Shown: positions 1 through 13,528 of the stretch, one piece after another
Layout: every line of letters begins with the position of its first letter
Numbering within the stretch: the stretch's first letter is position 1
Assembly (NCBI GenBank): GCA_033763395.1
Contig: JANRKQ010000049.1
Location: 68,939 to 132,938, forward strand
Length of the DNA: 64,000 nucleotides
Source: Xiheimicrobium sp033763395
GTDB lineage: Bacteria > Myxococcota > Myxococcia > Myxococcales > Myxococcaceae
Reading direction: 5' to 3'
Position numbers and translations under genes: made by a program
The notes under the pieces: model-generated
Databases searched by the model: none
The model's input: the letters and a program-made list of their open reading frames with translations, nothing else
What the model was told of the DNA's origin: nothing

Positions 1-481
1 CGAGGCCCACCGCGCGCGCCTCGACGAGCTGGAGCACCTTGGACTCGGCCCGGGCCGACGCGTCGAGCCCGTTCACCCAGCGTGCGCGCGGGGTGAGGTG
101 CGTCAGCACGTCGATGAGCGCGGTTCGCGAAGCCTCCGCGCAGGCCTCCTGATCGGCCGGATCCATCGCCGCCGGCAGTCGTGGCGCCCAGACCCGACGC
201 AGCCACACTGCCCGGACCTCGGAGAGCCGGATCGTCCGGTGCTCGAACTCGAGGACGGCCTCACGCTCAGCGCCGGCCTGCTCGAGGGCGAGGCCGACCC
301 GACTGGGGAACAGATCGGTGTCGAAGCGCAGCGCGTCCCAGCCGAGGCGGGTGAGCGCGGCCTGGACGCGATCGATCGTGAACACGTCGGCGCTGTGCGT
401 CAGCAGCAGCGCGAGGGGCGGGCGTCGTCGGGCACCGGCTCCACGCGCGCTCGGAGCGGGCGTGCCCGTTCGCCGGCTCAC
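1..481 (-). CDS. Graspetide (microviridin-type) ATP-grasp ligase, N-terminal 160 residues, cut by the window edge
   Basis: This reads as the N-terminal pre-ATP-grasp domain of an MvdC/MvdD-type ligase, the ATP-dependent enzymes that join side chains of microviridin-type core peptides as omega-esters or omega-amides. The visible 160 residues carry hallmarks of the family: LLLTHSADVFTIDRV (residues 25-39), LRFDTDLFP (51-59), the VWLRRVW segment (92-98) and WVNGLDASARAESKVLQL (135-152). The start is a GTG at 479-481 that overlaps the precursor stop codon by 4 bp (GTGA), implying translational coupling. About 20 basic and proline-rich residues precede the conserved domain. The catalytic ATP-grasp half lies beyond position 1, so whether it makes esters or amides, and whether a second ligase or a transporter follows, cannot be seen. 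The family assignment comes from motifs and the adjacent precursor. Confidence 0.85.
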   Translation of the reverse strand, partial: MSRRTGTPAPSARGAGARRRPPLALLLTHSADVFTIDRVQAALTRLGWDALRFDTDLFPSRVGLALEQAGAEREAVLEFEHRTIRLSEVRAVWLRRVWAPRLPAAMDPADQEACAEASRTALIDVLTHLTPRARWVNGLDASARAESKVLQLVEARAVGL

Positions 482-1449
482 TCGTCGGCGTCGGAGGGCG
501 CCTTCATCGTGGTGACGCGCCCGCCACCGCCGACCCGCCCACCACCGCCGCCGTCTTCGTTGTCCGACGGGTACTTCTCGGTCGTGACCCGGCCACCGCC
601 GCCGACGCGGCCGCCACCGCCGCCGTCATCGTTGTCCGACGGGTACTTCTCGGTGGTGACACGCCCGCCACCGCCGACGCGGCCGCCACCGCCGCCGTCC
701 TCGTTGTCCGACGGGTACTTCTCGGTGGTGACGCGCCCGCCACCGCCGACCCGACCGCCACCGCCGCCGTCTTCGTTGTCCGACGGGTACTTCTCGGTGC
801 CGATGCCGCCGCCACCACCGACGCGACCGCCACCGCCGGCGTCTTCGTTGTCCGACGGGTACTTCTCGGTGCCGATGCCGCCGCCACCACCGACCCGACC
901 GCCACCACCGCCGTCTTCGTTGTCCGACGGGTACTTCATGGTGGTCATGACTCCGCCACCGCCGGGCCGGCCGGTGCCGCCGCCGCCCTCTTCATGATCC
1001 GACGGCGCCTTCTTGGTGACGGCGCCGGGTCGCCCACCGCCGTCCTGCCCCTCGAGGAACCGGTTGAAGAACGGCTCGACCGACACCTTGCCCTTCGCGC
1101 CGATCGTCACCGGGCCGGCCACCATGGTGACGCCCGCGAACCCACCCGAGCGCTCGACGAAGAACGACTTCGCCTTGTTCGGGTCGGTGGGCTTCGCGCC
1201 GGGCGCCAGCGCGCCGACGGGAATGAGCGCCGTGTACGAGAACTGATCGGCCCCCTTGCCCGACTTCAGGGGAACGCGCACGAAGCGCTGGCCGACCGGC
1301 ATGCCCGCCGCGTGGAACTCGAGCTCGCCCGACTTGAGCGCCGTCTCGAACGCCGCCTTCAGCGTCTTCTTCGTCTCGGCCTTCACGGCCGGCGGGTTGA
1401 TGAACGTGGAGCCCTGCGGCGCGCGCGGGCCCGATTGGATGCGTGGCAT
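478..1449 (-). CDS. Multi-core microviridin-type graspetide precursor peptide, 323 aa, eight cores
   Basis: This encodes a ribosomal precursor for a side-chain-crosslinked peptide. The start ATG at 1447-1449 has a strong AGGAGG (1455-1460) 5 nt upstream. Residues 1-125 form an unusually long N-terminal region I do not recognise. Residues 126-135 read PFFNRFLEGQ, nearly the PFFARFLE(K/G)Q helix by which microviridin ligases recognise their leader. Eight core motifs of the form TxKxPSDx(E/D)(D/E) follow, starting at residues 145, 170, 194, 218, 242, 266, 290 and 314. In microviridins the Thr-Asp and Ser-Glu pairs form esters and Lys-Glu forms an amide, and all these positions are kept in every core. 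Cores are separated by Gly-rich linkers containing RV or IG. Cores 1 and 8 have Ala where the others have Tyr. The last core ends at the C-terminus. The ligase gene overlaps the stop. Microviridins are typically serine-protease inhibitors; the activity of this product is unknown. Confidence 0.9.
   Translation of the reverse strand: MPRIQSGPRAPQGSTFINPPAVKAETKKTLKAAFETALKSGELEFHAAGMPVGQRFVRVPLKSGKGADQFSYTALIPVGALAPGAKPTDPNKAKSFFVERSGGFAGVTMVAGPVTIGAKGKVSVEPFFNRFLEGQDGGGRPGAVTKKAPSDHEEGGGGTGRPGGGGVMTTMKYPSDNEDGGGGGRVGGGGGIGTEKYPSDNEDAGGGGRVGGGGGIGTEKYPSDNEDGGGGGRVGGGGRVTTEKYPSDNEDGGGGGRVGGGGRVTTEKYPSDNDDGGGGGRVGGGGRVTTEKYPSDNEDGGGGGRVGGGGRVTTMKAPSDADE
481..1017 (-). repeat. Tandem core-linker repeats inside the graspetide precursor (72-bp period)
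   Basis: From the second core onward the coding sequence repeats every 24 codons (72 bp): six full units and a truncated last unit. The first core is spaced 25 codons from the second. Internal units differ at only a few positions, for example GRVTTEKY versus GIGTEKY in the linker and NED versus NDD in the core. The period is a multiple of three, so unit gain or loss would keep the frame. Confidence 0.9.
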
Positions 1450-1454
1450 GAGTC

Positions 1455-1460
1455 CCTCCT
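1455..1460 (-). promoter_or_regulatory. Shine-Dalgarno site fixing the graspetide precursor start
   Basis: A perfect AGGAGG on the minus strand lies 5 nt before ATG 1447-1449. It supports this start over an in-frame upstream Met near 1578 that would run into the divergent reductase gene. The 115-bp gap to the divergent gene (1450-1564) must hold the promoters of both; I could not assign convincing -35/-10 elements. Confidence 0.7.
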
Positions 1461-1564
1461 GAAGGTTGAACGCTGCAGAGGCAGACCCTACCCGAAAGAC
1501 TCCGTGGCAGATCAACGCTGGCGCGCTACGCACAGAAGCGATTCCCCAATCCCTGGAGCCCCGG

Positions 1565-2542
1565 ATGACGACCGTCATGAACTACCGCCGTCTCGGCCGT
1601 GCAGGCCTCAAAGTCAGTGAGCTGTCGCTGGGCTCGTGGGTCACCTTCGGCGGTCAGGTCGGCGACGGGCCGACCGAGTCGTGCATGAAGGCCGCCTACG
1701 ACGCCGGGGTGAACTTCTTCGATGGCGCCGAGGTGTACGCGAAGGGCCAGGCCGAGCTCGCCATGGGCCGGGTGCTCAAGAAGATGGGCTGGCGCCGCGA
1801 GGGCCTGGTGTTGTCGACGAAGCTCTTCTGGGGCGGTGACGGGCCCAACGATCAGGGCCTCTCGCACAAGCACATCATCGAGGGCTTCCACGCGGCGCTG
1901 AAGCGGTGGCAGGTCGACTACCTCGACCTGTGCTTCTGTCACCGGCCCGATCCCAACACGCCCATCGACGAGACGGTGCGCGCGATGGACGTGCTCGTGC
2001 GCCAGGGCAAGCTCTTCTACTGGGGCACCAGCGAGTGGAGCGCCGCCGAGGTGCAGAGCGCCTTCCGCGTCGCGAAGGAGCAGCACCTCACGCCGCCGAC
2101 GATGGAGCAGCCGCAGTACAACATGCTCGTGCGCGAGCGCTTCGAGAAGGAGTACGCGCCGCTGTTCAAGGACCATGGCTACGGCACCACCATCTGGAGC
2201 CCGCTCGCCTCGGGCGTGCTGTCGGGCAAGTACAACGACGGCGTCCCGAAGGACTCGCGCTTCACCCTGCCGAACTACGACTGGCTGAAGGAGAAGATCC
2301 TCTCGCCCGACAACCTCGCGAAGGCGAAGGCGCTGGCGCCCATCGCGAAGGAGCTCGGTTGCACCCAGGCGCAGCTCGCGCTCGCGTGGTGCCTCAAGAA
2401 CCCGAACGTCTCGACCGTCATCACCGGGGCGACGCGCGCCGAGCAGGTGGTCGAGAACATGAAGGCGCTCGACGTGGTGCCAAAGCTCACCGGCGACGTC
2501 ATGGCCCGCATCGAAGGCGTGCTGCAGAACAAGCCGTCGTGA
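1565..2542 (+). CDS. Aldo/keto reductase, Kv-beta/YghZ-like
   Basis: This is a probable NAD(P)H-dependent oxidoreductase of the aldo/keto reductase superfamily, 325 residues, a normal length for the family. The AKR catalytic tetrad is visible: Asp53 and Tyr58 in FFDGAEVY, Lys86 in STKLFWGG and His126 in CFCHRPDP. TIWSPLASGVLSGKY and the C-terminal TVITGATRAEQVVEN match the Kv-beta/AKR6-like branch. Start 1565 is chosen because GGAG at 1555-1558 is well placed; a second Met at 1577 (MNYRRLG) is also possible. It is divergent from the graspetide precursor and could share a control region with it, but nothing in the sequence ties it to peptide modification. The substrate is unknown. Confidence 0.85.
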   Translation: MTTVMNYRRLGRAGLKVSELSLGSWVTFGGQVGDGPTESCMKAAYDAGVNFFDGAEVYAKGQAELAMGRVLKKMGWRREGLVLSTKLFWGGDGPNDQGLSHKHIIEGFHAALKRWQVDYLDLCFCHRPDPNTPIDETVRAMDVLVRQGKLFYWGTSEWSAAEVQSAFRVAKEQHLTPPTMEQPQYNMLVRERFEKEYAPLFKDHGYGTTIWSPLASGVLSGKYNDGVPKDSRFTLPNYDWLKEKILSPDNLAKAKALAPIAKELGCTQAQLALAWCLKNPNVSTVITGATRAEQVVENMKALDVVPKLTGDVMARIEGVLQNKPS

Positions 2543-2621
2543 CGCCGTCGGACGTCAGCAGGGACGTCGCGTTTCAGCTCGAAGCGGTGCTTCAGAAAGC
2601 GCGCGCCCTCGAAGCACGTGC

Positions 2622-3473
2622 TTACTGCGCCACCTTCGGCCGCAGAATGTAGACGTCGTTCCCGTTGACCTCGAACGCGCGCTTGGCAGGGTTGTACGTG
2701 CCGCCAGCGAGCCAGTCGTTGGTGTTCTGCTCGTACGCGCCGTCGCCGTGCGCGCCGACCGACGAGAAGGGCGAGGTGCCGGTGATGATCTCGACGTGCG
2801 CCGTCGACTCGCCGGTGCTCGGGTAGTCCTTCACGATCACGTCGCCGGGCCGAATCTGCGAGGGGTCGGTGATGCGGTCGAACAGGTTCGAGAACGTCGG
2901 CCACTTCTCGGCACTCGCGTAGTGCAGCGTGCCGTCGCGCATCGCCCACGTCGGGGCCTTGACGCCCGCTTGCGTGAGCGCGTCTCCGACGAACTGGTTG
3001 CACTTGTTGTTGTTCTTGAGCCACGACGGGCGCGACTCACCGGGGCGCCGGTTGCCCGAGAGCAACGTCAGCGGGCTCGTCGGGGCTTCAGAGAAGGCGT
3101 AGTTCGGGCCCTCTTTCGCGACCCGGTCCTTCGCCGCGTCGAGGATCTGCTGCGCGAACCGTGGCTCCCGGGGCCCCGACGTCGGCACCACGCCACCGGC
3201 GGCACTCACCAGCGCCTGGTACTCCTTGCCGGCGCGCCCGGTGTTGCTGAAGCTCGTCGAGCTGCCGTTCCGGTCGAAGTCGTCGACGTGCTTGAAGAGC
3301 TTCTCGAGCTCGGGCCCACCCTTCAGCCAGCCGTCGCCGTTGACGTCGGCCTTCGCCTTGAGCTCGGCCACGTTGACGCCCGCCTGGGTGAGCTTGTCGA
3401 CCGTCGCCGCGTCGTTGAGGTTGATGCCCTTCTGGAGCGACTGGCTGAACTGCGAACGGTCGATGCGCGACAT
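2622..3473 (-). CDS. Signal-less CHAP/NlpC-like amidase candidate with EF-hand-like segment
   Basis: A 283-residue protein of uncertain function. The C-terminal half resembles the CHAP/NlpC-type cysteine amidase fold: Cys158 at the start of a helix (KCNQFVGDAL), the strand IRPGDVIVKD (207-216), and His226 in AHVEIITG. Residues 43-55 (DVNGDGWLKGGPE) look like a calcium-binding EF-hand loop with one extra residue before the closing Glu. There is no signal peptide or membrane segment, so any cell-wall role would need a non-Sec route or release by lysis. The start is set at MSRIDRSQF, preceded by GGGAG about 9 nt upstream. It stands alone, convergent with the reductase and with its own upstream region. 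The enzymatic call is inference from the Cys/His arrangement. Confidence 0.55.
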   Translation of the reverse strand: MSRIDRSQFSQSLQKGINLNDAATVDKLTQAGVNVAELKAKADVNGDGWLKGGPELEKLFKHVDDFDRNGSSTSFSNTGRAGKEYQALVSAAGGVVPTSGPREPRFAQQILDAAKDRVAKEGPNYAFSEAPTSPLTLLSGNRRPGESRPSWLKNNNKCNQFVGDALTQAGVKAPTWAMRDGTLHYASAEKWPTFSNLFDRITDPSQIRPGDVIVKDYPSTGESTAHVEIITGTSPFSSVGAHGDGAYEQNTNDWLAGGTYNPAKRAFEVNGNDVYILRPKVAQ

Positions 3474-3492
3474 GGCTTCGATTCTCCCAATG

Positions 3493-3510
3493 GAATGGTT
3501 CGAGCCATTC
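3493..3510. repeat. 18-bp inverted repeat upstream of the CHAP-like gene
   Basis: GAATGG and CCATTC flank a TTCGAG centre, giving an almost perfect dyad 20 bp before the start codon of the minus-strand CHAP-like gene. It could be an operator or a hairpin in the 5' leader. No matching copy was noticed elsewhere in the window. Confidence 0.4.
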
Positions 3511-3587
3511 TCGCTTGAGAGGCCGGGGAGTTGCGAGGCTGTGACCAACGCTCCCACATCGAGCGTAAGCGGTTGATCTCAGGTGCC

Positions 3588-5036
<1,449 letters not shown>

Positions 5037-5039
5037 GGT

Positions 5040-9599
<4,560 letters not shown>

Positions 9600-9811
9600 C
9601 AGCGGAGGATAGGGGGCCGCCGCTCCGGGTTCAATGCGCTGCGTCAAGTTGGAGCCCACGTCAGCGCCGCGCGCTGGGTCGCGCCGCTCGCTCTCAGCCG
9701 AGCGGGGGCGGTGGACCGCTGCCTGTCTCGAAGGAGTGGGCGGCGGCCGGACCGCGCTACCCACGCCGAGTGCCAAGACCATGCGGAAGGCTCCGCAGGC
9801 AGGTGCGCCCC

Positions 9812-10810
9812 TCAGGGCTTGACGTTGGCGGCCCGCTCGTACACCGCGAGGAGTGCCTTCGCTTCGTGCTCGATGCCGCGACGTCGCTCCGCTTCGGCCC
9901 GTGCGGCCAGCCCCACCGACTCAACGAGCCCTGGGTCGGCCAACAGCCGCTCGAGAATGCGCCGAAGCCCCGCGACGTCGCCCGGCTCGAACAAGAAGCC
10001 CGTCTTCCCGTCCTCGATGACCTCGGGCACCGCGGCGATGCGCGTGGCCACCACGCAGCAGCCCGCCGCCATCGCCTCGATGAGCACCATCGAGAAGGCT
10101 TCGGCGTACGAGGGGTGCACCAGAATCGACAGACCGCGGTACCAGGGCACCACGTCGCGGTGCTCTCCCGCCAGCACCAGCCGGCCCTTCGTCTTCTCTC
10201 GCAGGCCTTCGGCCCACCCCGCGTCCTTCGCGAGGCCGACCAGCACCGGCGTCCAGTCGGGGTGCCCGTCGAGCAGAGGCGCCAGCGCCTCGACGAAGTC
10301 CCCCTGGCCCTTGTTCGGCCGAACCCGCCCCACGACGCCGATGCCGTGGAGGCCGGGCACGCCCAACGCTCGAAACGCCGCGCGCCGGTCGTCGGGCGGT
10401 GAGAAGCGGGTGAGATCGACCCCGTGCTGCACGATGGTCGACGGGTGATGCACCCACTCGGCCGCGATGCGGTTGAGCGTCACCACCTGATCCGCGAAGC
10501 GCAGGAGGAACCGCGTGAAGCGCCCGACGGGCCGGGGGCTGTGGCTCGTGTAGACGAGTCGCAGTTTTCGCCCGAGCAGCCGCAGCAGCGCGCCCCAGAG
10601 GAGCTCGTTGTTCCGGTGCGCATGCCAGAGCACCCACTCGCGCGCGCTGCGGCGCCAGAGCTCGCGCCAGGTGAGGTGCGGCAAGGACGAGGGGAGCTGC
10701 TGCCCGAGCACCTTCACCTCACCGAGTTCGCCCTGGGCCTTCGCGATCAGCTCGACGTGCGCCGTCACGCCGGAGCGACGCGGGTGCAGGTGCGGGTGAA
10801 CGATCAACAT
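9812..10810 (-). CDS. Glycosyltransferase family 4 (GT-B fold)
   Basis: A predicted retaining glycosyltransferase of 332 residues, with a GT4-like C-terminal nucleotide-sugar domain: GVVGRVRPNKGQGDFVEAL, then VHPSYAEAFSMVLIEAMAAG containing the EX7E motif, and a downstream TGFLFEPGD. The N-terminal domain has HPHLHPRRSGVTAHVELIAK, typical of acceptor-binding loops in lipopolysaccharide or capsule glycosyltransferases. No membrane segment is seen. It starts with ATG at 10808-10810 and is divergent from the small membrane protein. No other polysaccharide genes adjoin it, so donor and acceptor cannot be given. GT4 membership is secure; an LPS-core role is a guess. Confidence 0.85.
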   Translation of the reverse strand: MLIVHPHLHPRRSGVTAHVELIAKAQGELGEVKVLGQQLPSSLPHLTWRELWRRSAREWVLWHAHRNNELLWGALLRLLGRKLRLVYTSHSPRPVGRFTRFLLRFADQVVTLNRIAAEWVHHPSTIVQHGVDLTRFSPPDDRRAAFRALGVPGLHGIGVVGRVRPNKGQGDFVEALAPLLDGHPDWTPVLVGLAKDAGWAEGLREKTKGRLVLAGEHRDVVPWYRGLSILVHPSYAEAFSMVLIEAMAAGCCVVATRIAAVPEVIEDGKTGFLFEPGDVAGLRRILERLLADPGLVESVGLAARAEAERRRGIEHEAKALLAVYERAANVKP

Positions 10811-10875
10811 CGCGCCGGGCGATACCGTATTCGTCGGGCTTGCGCGCGCGTTTTGCGGCGGGGCAGGGTGGCGAC

Positions 10876-11214
10876 ATGGTCTTCGCCGTCGTCGCCCTGG
10901 GCATCGGCGCCGTCATCGCCGGACTGGCGGCGCTCGTTGTCCGTCGCCGCCCATACGCGATGACCGCGCTTCTCACCGCGATCGCCACGCCGCTCCTGGG
11001 GCTCGTGTCGACCATCGTCTCCCTCATCGGCGCCTTCAGAGCGCTCGGCGCCCTTCCCGCGGAGCGGAAGTCCGCCTACCTCAGCCAGCGCATCGCTGAG
11101 GCCATGGATTCCACCTGGCTGGGGTTGGTGATCGGCCTCCCGGCACTCGTCGTGGCCATCGCTGCGTTCATCGTCATTTCCCGTGAGGAGCCCTCGCGCC
11201 GGACCGGCAAATGA
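10876..11214 (+). CDS. Small three-helix membrane protein, MotA/TolQ/ExbB-like
   Basis: A 112-residue protein with three hydrophobic segments (about 2-25, 32-55 and 89-108). The stretch SQRIAEAMDSTWLGLVIGLPALVVA resembles the last two-helix unit of MotA/TolQ/ExbB proton-channel proteins (IAEAL..T..GL..A.PA). It is about half the length of a full ExbB and no ExbD/TolR partner lies beside it. ATG 10876 follows an AGGGTGG ribosome site. The function is unknown; it may be a truncated or specialised relative. Confidence 0.6.
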   Translation: MVFAVVALGIGAVIAGLAALVVRRRPYAMTALLTAIATPLLGLVSTIVSLIGAFRALGALPAERKSAYLSQRIAEAMDSTWLGLVIGLPALVVAIAAFIVISREEPSRRTGK

Positions 11215-11339
11215 GGCGCGGAGTCGGTTGGGAGCGTTGCTCCGCTTGTCTTCGACGTGTCTTTCGCTGACCGCCACGACGATCATCGACGCGACGTTCT
11301 TCCGGGCTTCGATGGCTCCAAAGAGCCCGGACGAGGCCA

Positions 11340-12599
11340 TCAGCCCAGGGCGGCCCGCAGCGCCTCCAGCGTCGGGACGAGGGGCTTCGCCACCGCCGGC
11401 TTCGCCAGCAGCGCCGCGAGCGGGGAGGGAACCTCGACGGGTTCTCCGATCAGCGGCTCGACGATGGTCTCGAACTTCGCGGGGTGCGCCGTCGCCGCGA
11501 CGAGGAGCGGCCGCTGGTGCCCGCGCGCTCTCTGGCGATCGCGCACCGCGACTCCACACGCCGTGTGCGGGCAGACGGCGGTGCGCGTCGTCCGGAACGT
11601 GGCCGCGATGGTGCGCCGAATCGTCTCGTCGTCGACCCAGTCGGCCGAGAGCTCCTCGCGCAGCGCCTCGATGTCGGGCCACCAGTGACGCAGTCGCTCG
11701 ACGTTGCTCGGCGCACCCACGTCCATCGCGTTCGCCAGCGTCGCCACGCTCGGCGCCGGCGTGTACCGCCCCGTCGACAGGAACTCGGGCAGCACCCGGT
11801 TCGTGTTCGTCGCGAGCGTGACGTGACCGATCGGCAGGCCCAGGCGTTTCACCATCAGACACGCCAGCGCGTTGCCGAGGTTGCCGGTGGGGACGATCAC
11901 GTCGATCGGGCCGAGCCCCCTCGAGGCCAGCACCAGCGACGCGTGCGCGTACGAGGCCATCTGCGGCACGAGCCGACCCAGCGAGATGCTGTTGGCCGAC
12001 GACAGGCCGTGCTTCTGCACCAACGACGGGTCGGCGAAGGCCTCCTTCGCCAGGCGCTGGCAGTCGTCGAAGCTGCCCGCGACCCGGAAGGTGCGCACGT
12101 TGTCGCCGAACGCGCCGAGCTGGTGCGCCTGGCGCGCCGACACGCGCCCATCGGGGTAGAGGATCACCACCCGAAAGCCGGGCCGCCGATGAAAGGCCGC
12201 CGCCACGGCCGCCCCGGTGTCGCCCGAGGTGGCGACGAGGATCGTGGTGGGCGGGAGCCCGAGCCGCGCCAGGGCCTCGGCGAGGAACCGCGCGCCGAAG
12301 TCCTTGAAGGCGGCCGTCGGGCCGTGGAACTGCTCGAGCAGCCACGTGTCGGCGTCGAGCGGCAACAGCGGCGCGTCGAAGGTGAACGCGGCGTTCGTGA
12401 CGGCCGCGACGTCGAGCGACTCTCCGGCGAACAGCGGCGCGAGCACCTGCACCGCCGTCTCGGCGAGGGTCGCGCCCGCGTGCACCGCCGGAATCTGCCG
12501 GAGCGGGAACACGTAGAGCCCGCCGTCGGGAGAGAGGCCACGCGCGAGCGCCGTCGACAACGACACCGGCCCCTCACCGCGGGTCGACATGCACTTCAT
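11340..12599 (-). CDS. thrC: Threonine synthase
   Basis: This PLP enzyme converts O-phosphohomoserine to threonine, the last step of the pathway. It is 419 residues. The PLP lysine is Lys99 in GPTAAFKDFGARF, and the phosphate-binding loop ATSGDTGAAVA follows. PTGNLGNALAC and the conserved SANSISLGRLVPQMASY are present. Its ATG overlaps the thrB stop codon by 4 bp (ATGA), so it is translationally coupled as the third gene of thrA-thrB-thrC. A second Met three codons in (MSTRGEG) is an alternative start. The convergent gap 11215-11339 has a weak 7-bp stem (11302-11308 with 11324-11330) but no clear terminator. Confidence 0.95.
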   Translation of the reverse strand: MKCMSTRGEGPVSLSTALARGLSPDGGLYVFPLRQIPAVHAGATLAETAVQVLAPLFAGESLDVAAVTNAAFTFDAPLLPLDADTWLLEQFHGPTAAFKDFGARFLAEALARLGLPPTTILVATSGDTGAAVAAAFHRRPGFRVVILYPDGRVSARQAHQLGAFGDNVRTFRVAGSFDDCQRLAKEAFADPSLVQKHGLSSANSISLGRLVPQMASYAHASLVLASRGLGPIDVIVPTGNLGNALACLMVKRLGLPIGHVTLATNTNRVLPEFLSTGRYTPAPSVATLANAMDVGAPSNVERLRHWWPDIEALREELSADWVDDETIRRTIAATFRTTRTAVCPHTACGVAVRDRQRARGHQRPLLVAATAHPAKFETIVEPLIGEPVEVPSPLAALLAKPAVAKPLVPTLEALRAALG

Positions 12600-13528
12600 C
12601 GCCCGAGCACCCGGGCGCCGGGGCCCGCCACCTTCGACACCAGCACGTCCGAGCCGAGCTTCACGCTGCGGAACGCCTCGGCCATCGCGGCGCCGGCCGC
12701 CTGCGCCTTCGGCTTCGAGTCGAACCACGCGAACACCGAGGGGCCGCCGCCCGAGATCGACGCGCCGAGCGCTCCGGCGTCGAGCGCCGCTTCCTTCACG
12801 CGGGCGAAGCCGGGAATGAGCCCCGCGCGGCGCGGCTCGACCAGCACGTCACGAAAACCCCGGCGAATGAGCTCGACGTCCTTCGCCCAGCAGCCGGCCA
12901 GCAGGAGCGCGAGGCCCTCGCTCTGCACCACGAAGTCGTGTAGCTCGTAGGGCCCTTTGAGCGCTGCCCGCGCCTTGCGCGTCTCGAGCACGAAGTGGGG
13001 GTGCACCAGCGTGCAGGAGAGGTTCCCCGGCACCGGCACCCGCACCGGCGCGCCGCTCGCTGGCGCGATGACCAGCCCGCCCAGCAGCATCGGCGCGACG
13101 TTGTCTCCGTGGCGCGAGCCGCTCGCGGCCGACTCGCCGTCGATGGCGAGATCGTAGAGCGTCTCGAGCGACACCGGCTCGTCGAGGAGCGCGTTCGCCG
13201 CCACCAGCGCCGCCACCGCTGACGCTGCCGAGCCGCCCATGCCGCTGCCGAGGGGAATGCCCTTGTCGAGCTCGATCTCGAAGCCAACTCCCTTGCGCAG
13301 CTTCGCCAGACCGATGAGCGCGCGCCCCGCGGTGTTCTCGCGAGCGTCGGTCGGCAGATCGGCGACCACGCCGCGAATGGCCGTGACGCGCACGAGGCGA
13401 TCCTTCGTCAGCCGCACCGTGGCGATGTCGCCCGGGCCCTGCACCGAGTGGCCGAGCATGTCGAAGCCCACCGCCACGTTGCCGATCGACGCCGGCGCGA
13501 ACGCCCGGGCCTCCGTGGGCCGCCTCAC
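12596..13528 (-). CDS. thrB: Homoserine kinase (GHMP family)
   Basis: Phosphorylates homoserine for threonine synthesis. It is 310 residues, the standard size. The GHMP kinase ATP loop is clear: GIPLGSGMGGSAASAVAAL. The N-terminal FAPASIGNVAVGFDMLG and the C-terminal GASISGGGPSVFAW motif also match homoserine kinases. The start codon is GTG (13526-13528), overlapping the thrA stop by 4 bp; the stop in turn overlaps thrC. The tight overlaps suggest stoichiometric co-expression. Confidence 0.96.
   Translation of the reverse strand: MRRPTEARAFAPASIGNVAVGFDMLGHSVQGPGDIATVRLTKDRLVRVTAIRGVVADLPTDARENTAGRALIGLAKLRKGVGFEIELDKGIPLGSGMGGSAASAVAALVAANALLDEPVSLETLYDLAIDGESAASGSRHGDNVAPMLLGGLVIAPASGAPVRVPVPGNLSCTLVHPHFVLETRKARAALKGPYELHDFVVQSEGLALLLAGCWAKDVELIRRGFRDVLVEPRRAGLIPGFARVKEAALDAGALGASISGGGPSVFAWFDSKPKAQAAGAAMAEAFRSVKLGSDVLVSKVAGPGARVLGR

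Noticed and set aside
481..950. Direct repeats of about 72 bp as a CRISPR array
   Set aside because: There are no unique spacers; the repeats are in frame and encode cores and linkers.
98..997. Plus-strand open frame rich in Pro/Thr with repeats
   Set aside because: It is the antisense of the graspetide core repeats and of the ligase start; the minus-strand frame has a strong ribosome site, leader motif and core motifs.
1565..2542. Aldo/keto reductase as part of the graspetide cluster
   Set aside because: It is divergent, has many housekeeping relatives, and graspetide pathways do not usually need such a reductase.
2612..2623. Perfect 12-bp palindrome AAGCACGTGCTT as a bidirectional terminator between convergent genes
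   Set aside because: It has no loop and no T-run, so it cannot form a standard terminator; a protein site is possible but unsupported.
3496..3507. T-arm-like GGTTCGAGCC as part of a tRNA
   Set aside because: No cloverleaf, anticodon arm or acceptor stem can be drawn around it; it is the centre of the short dyad.
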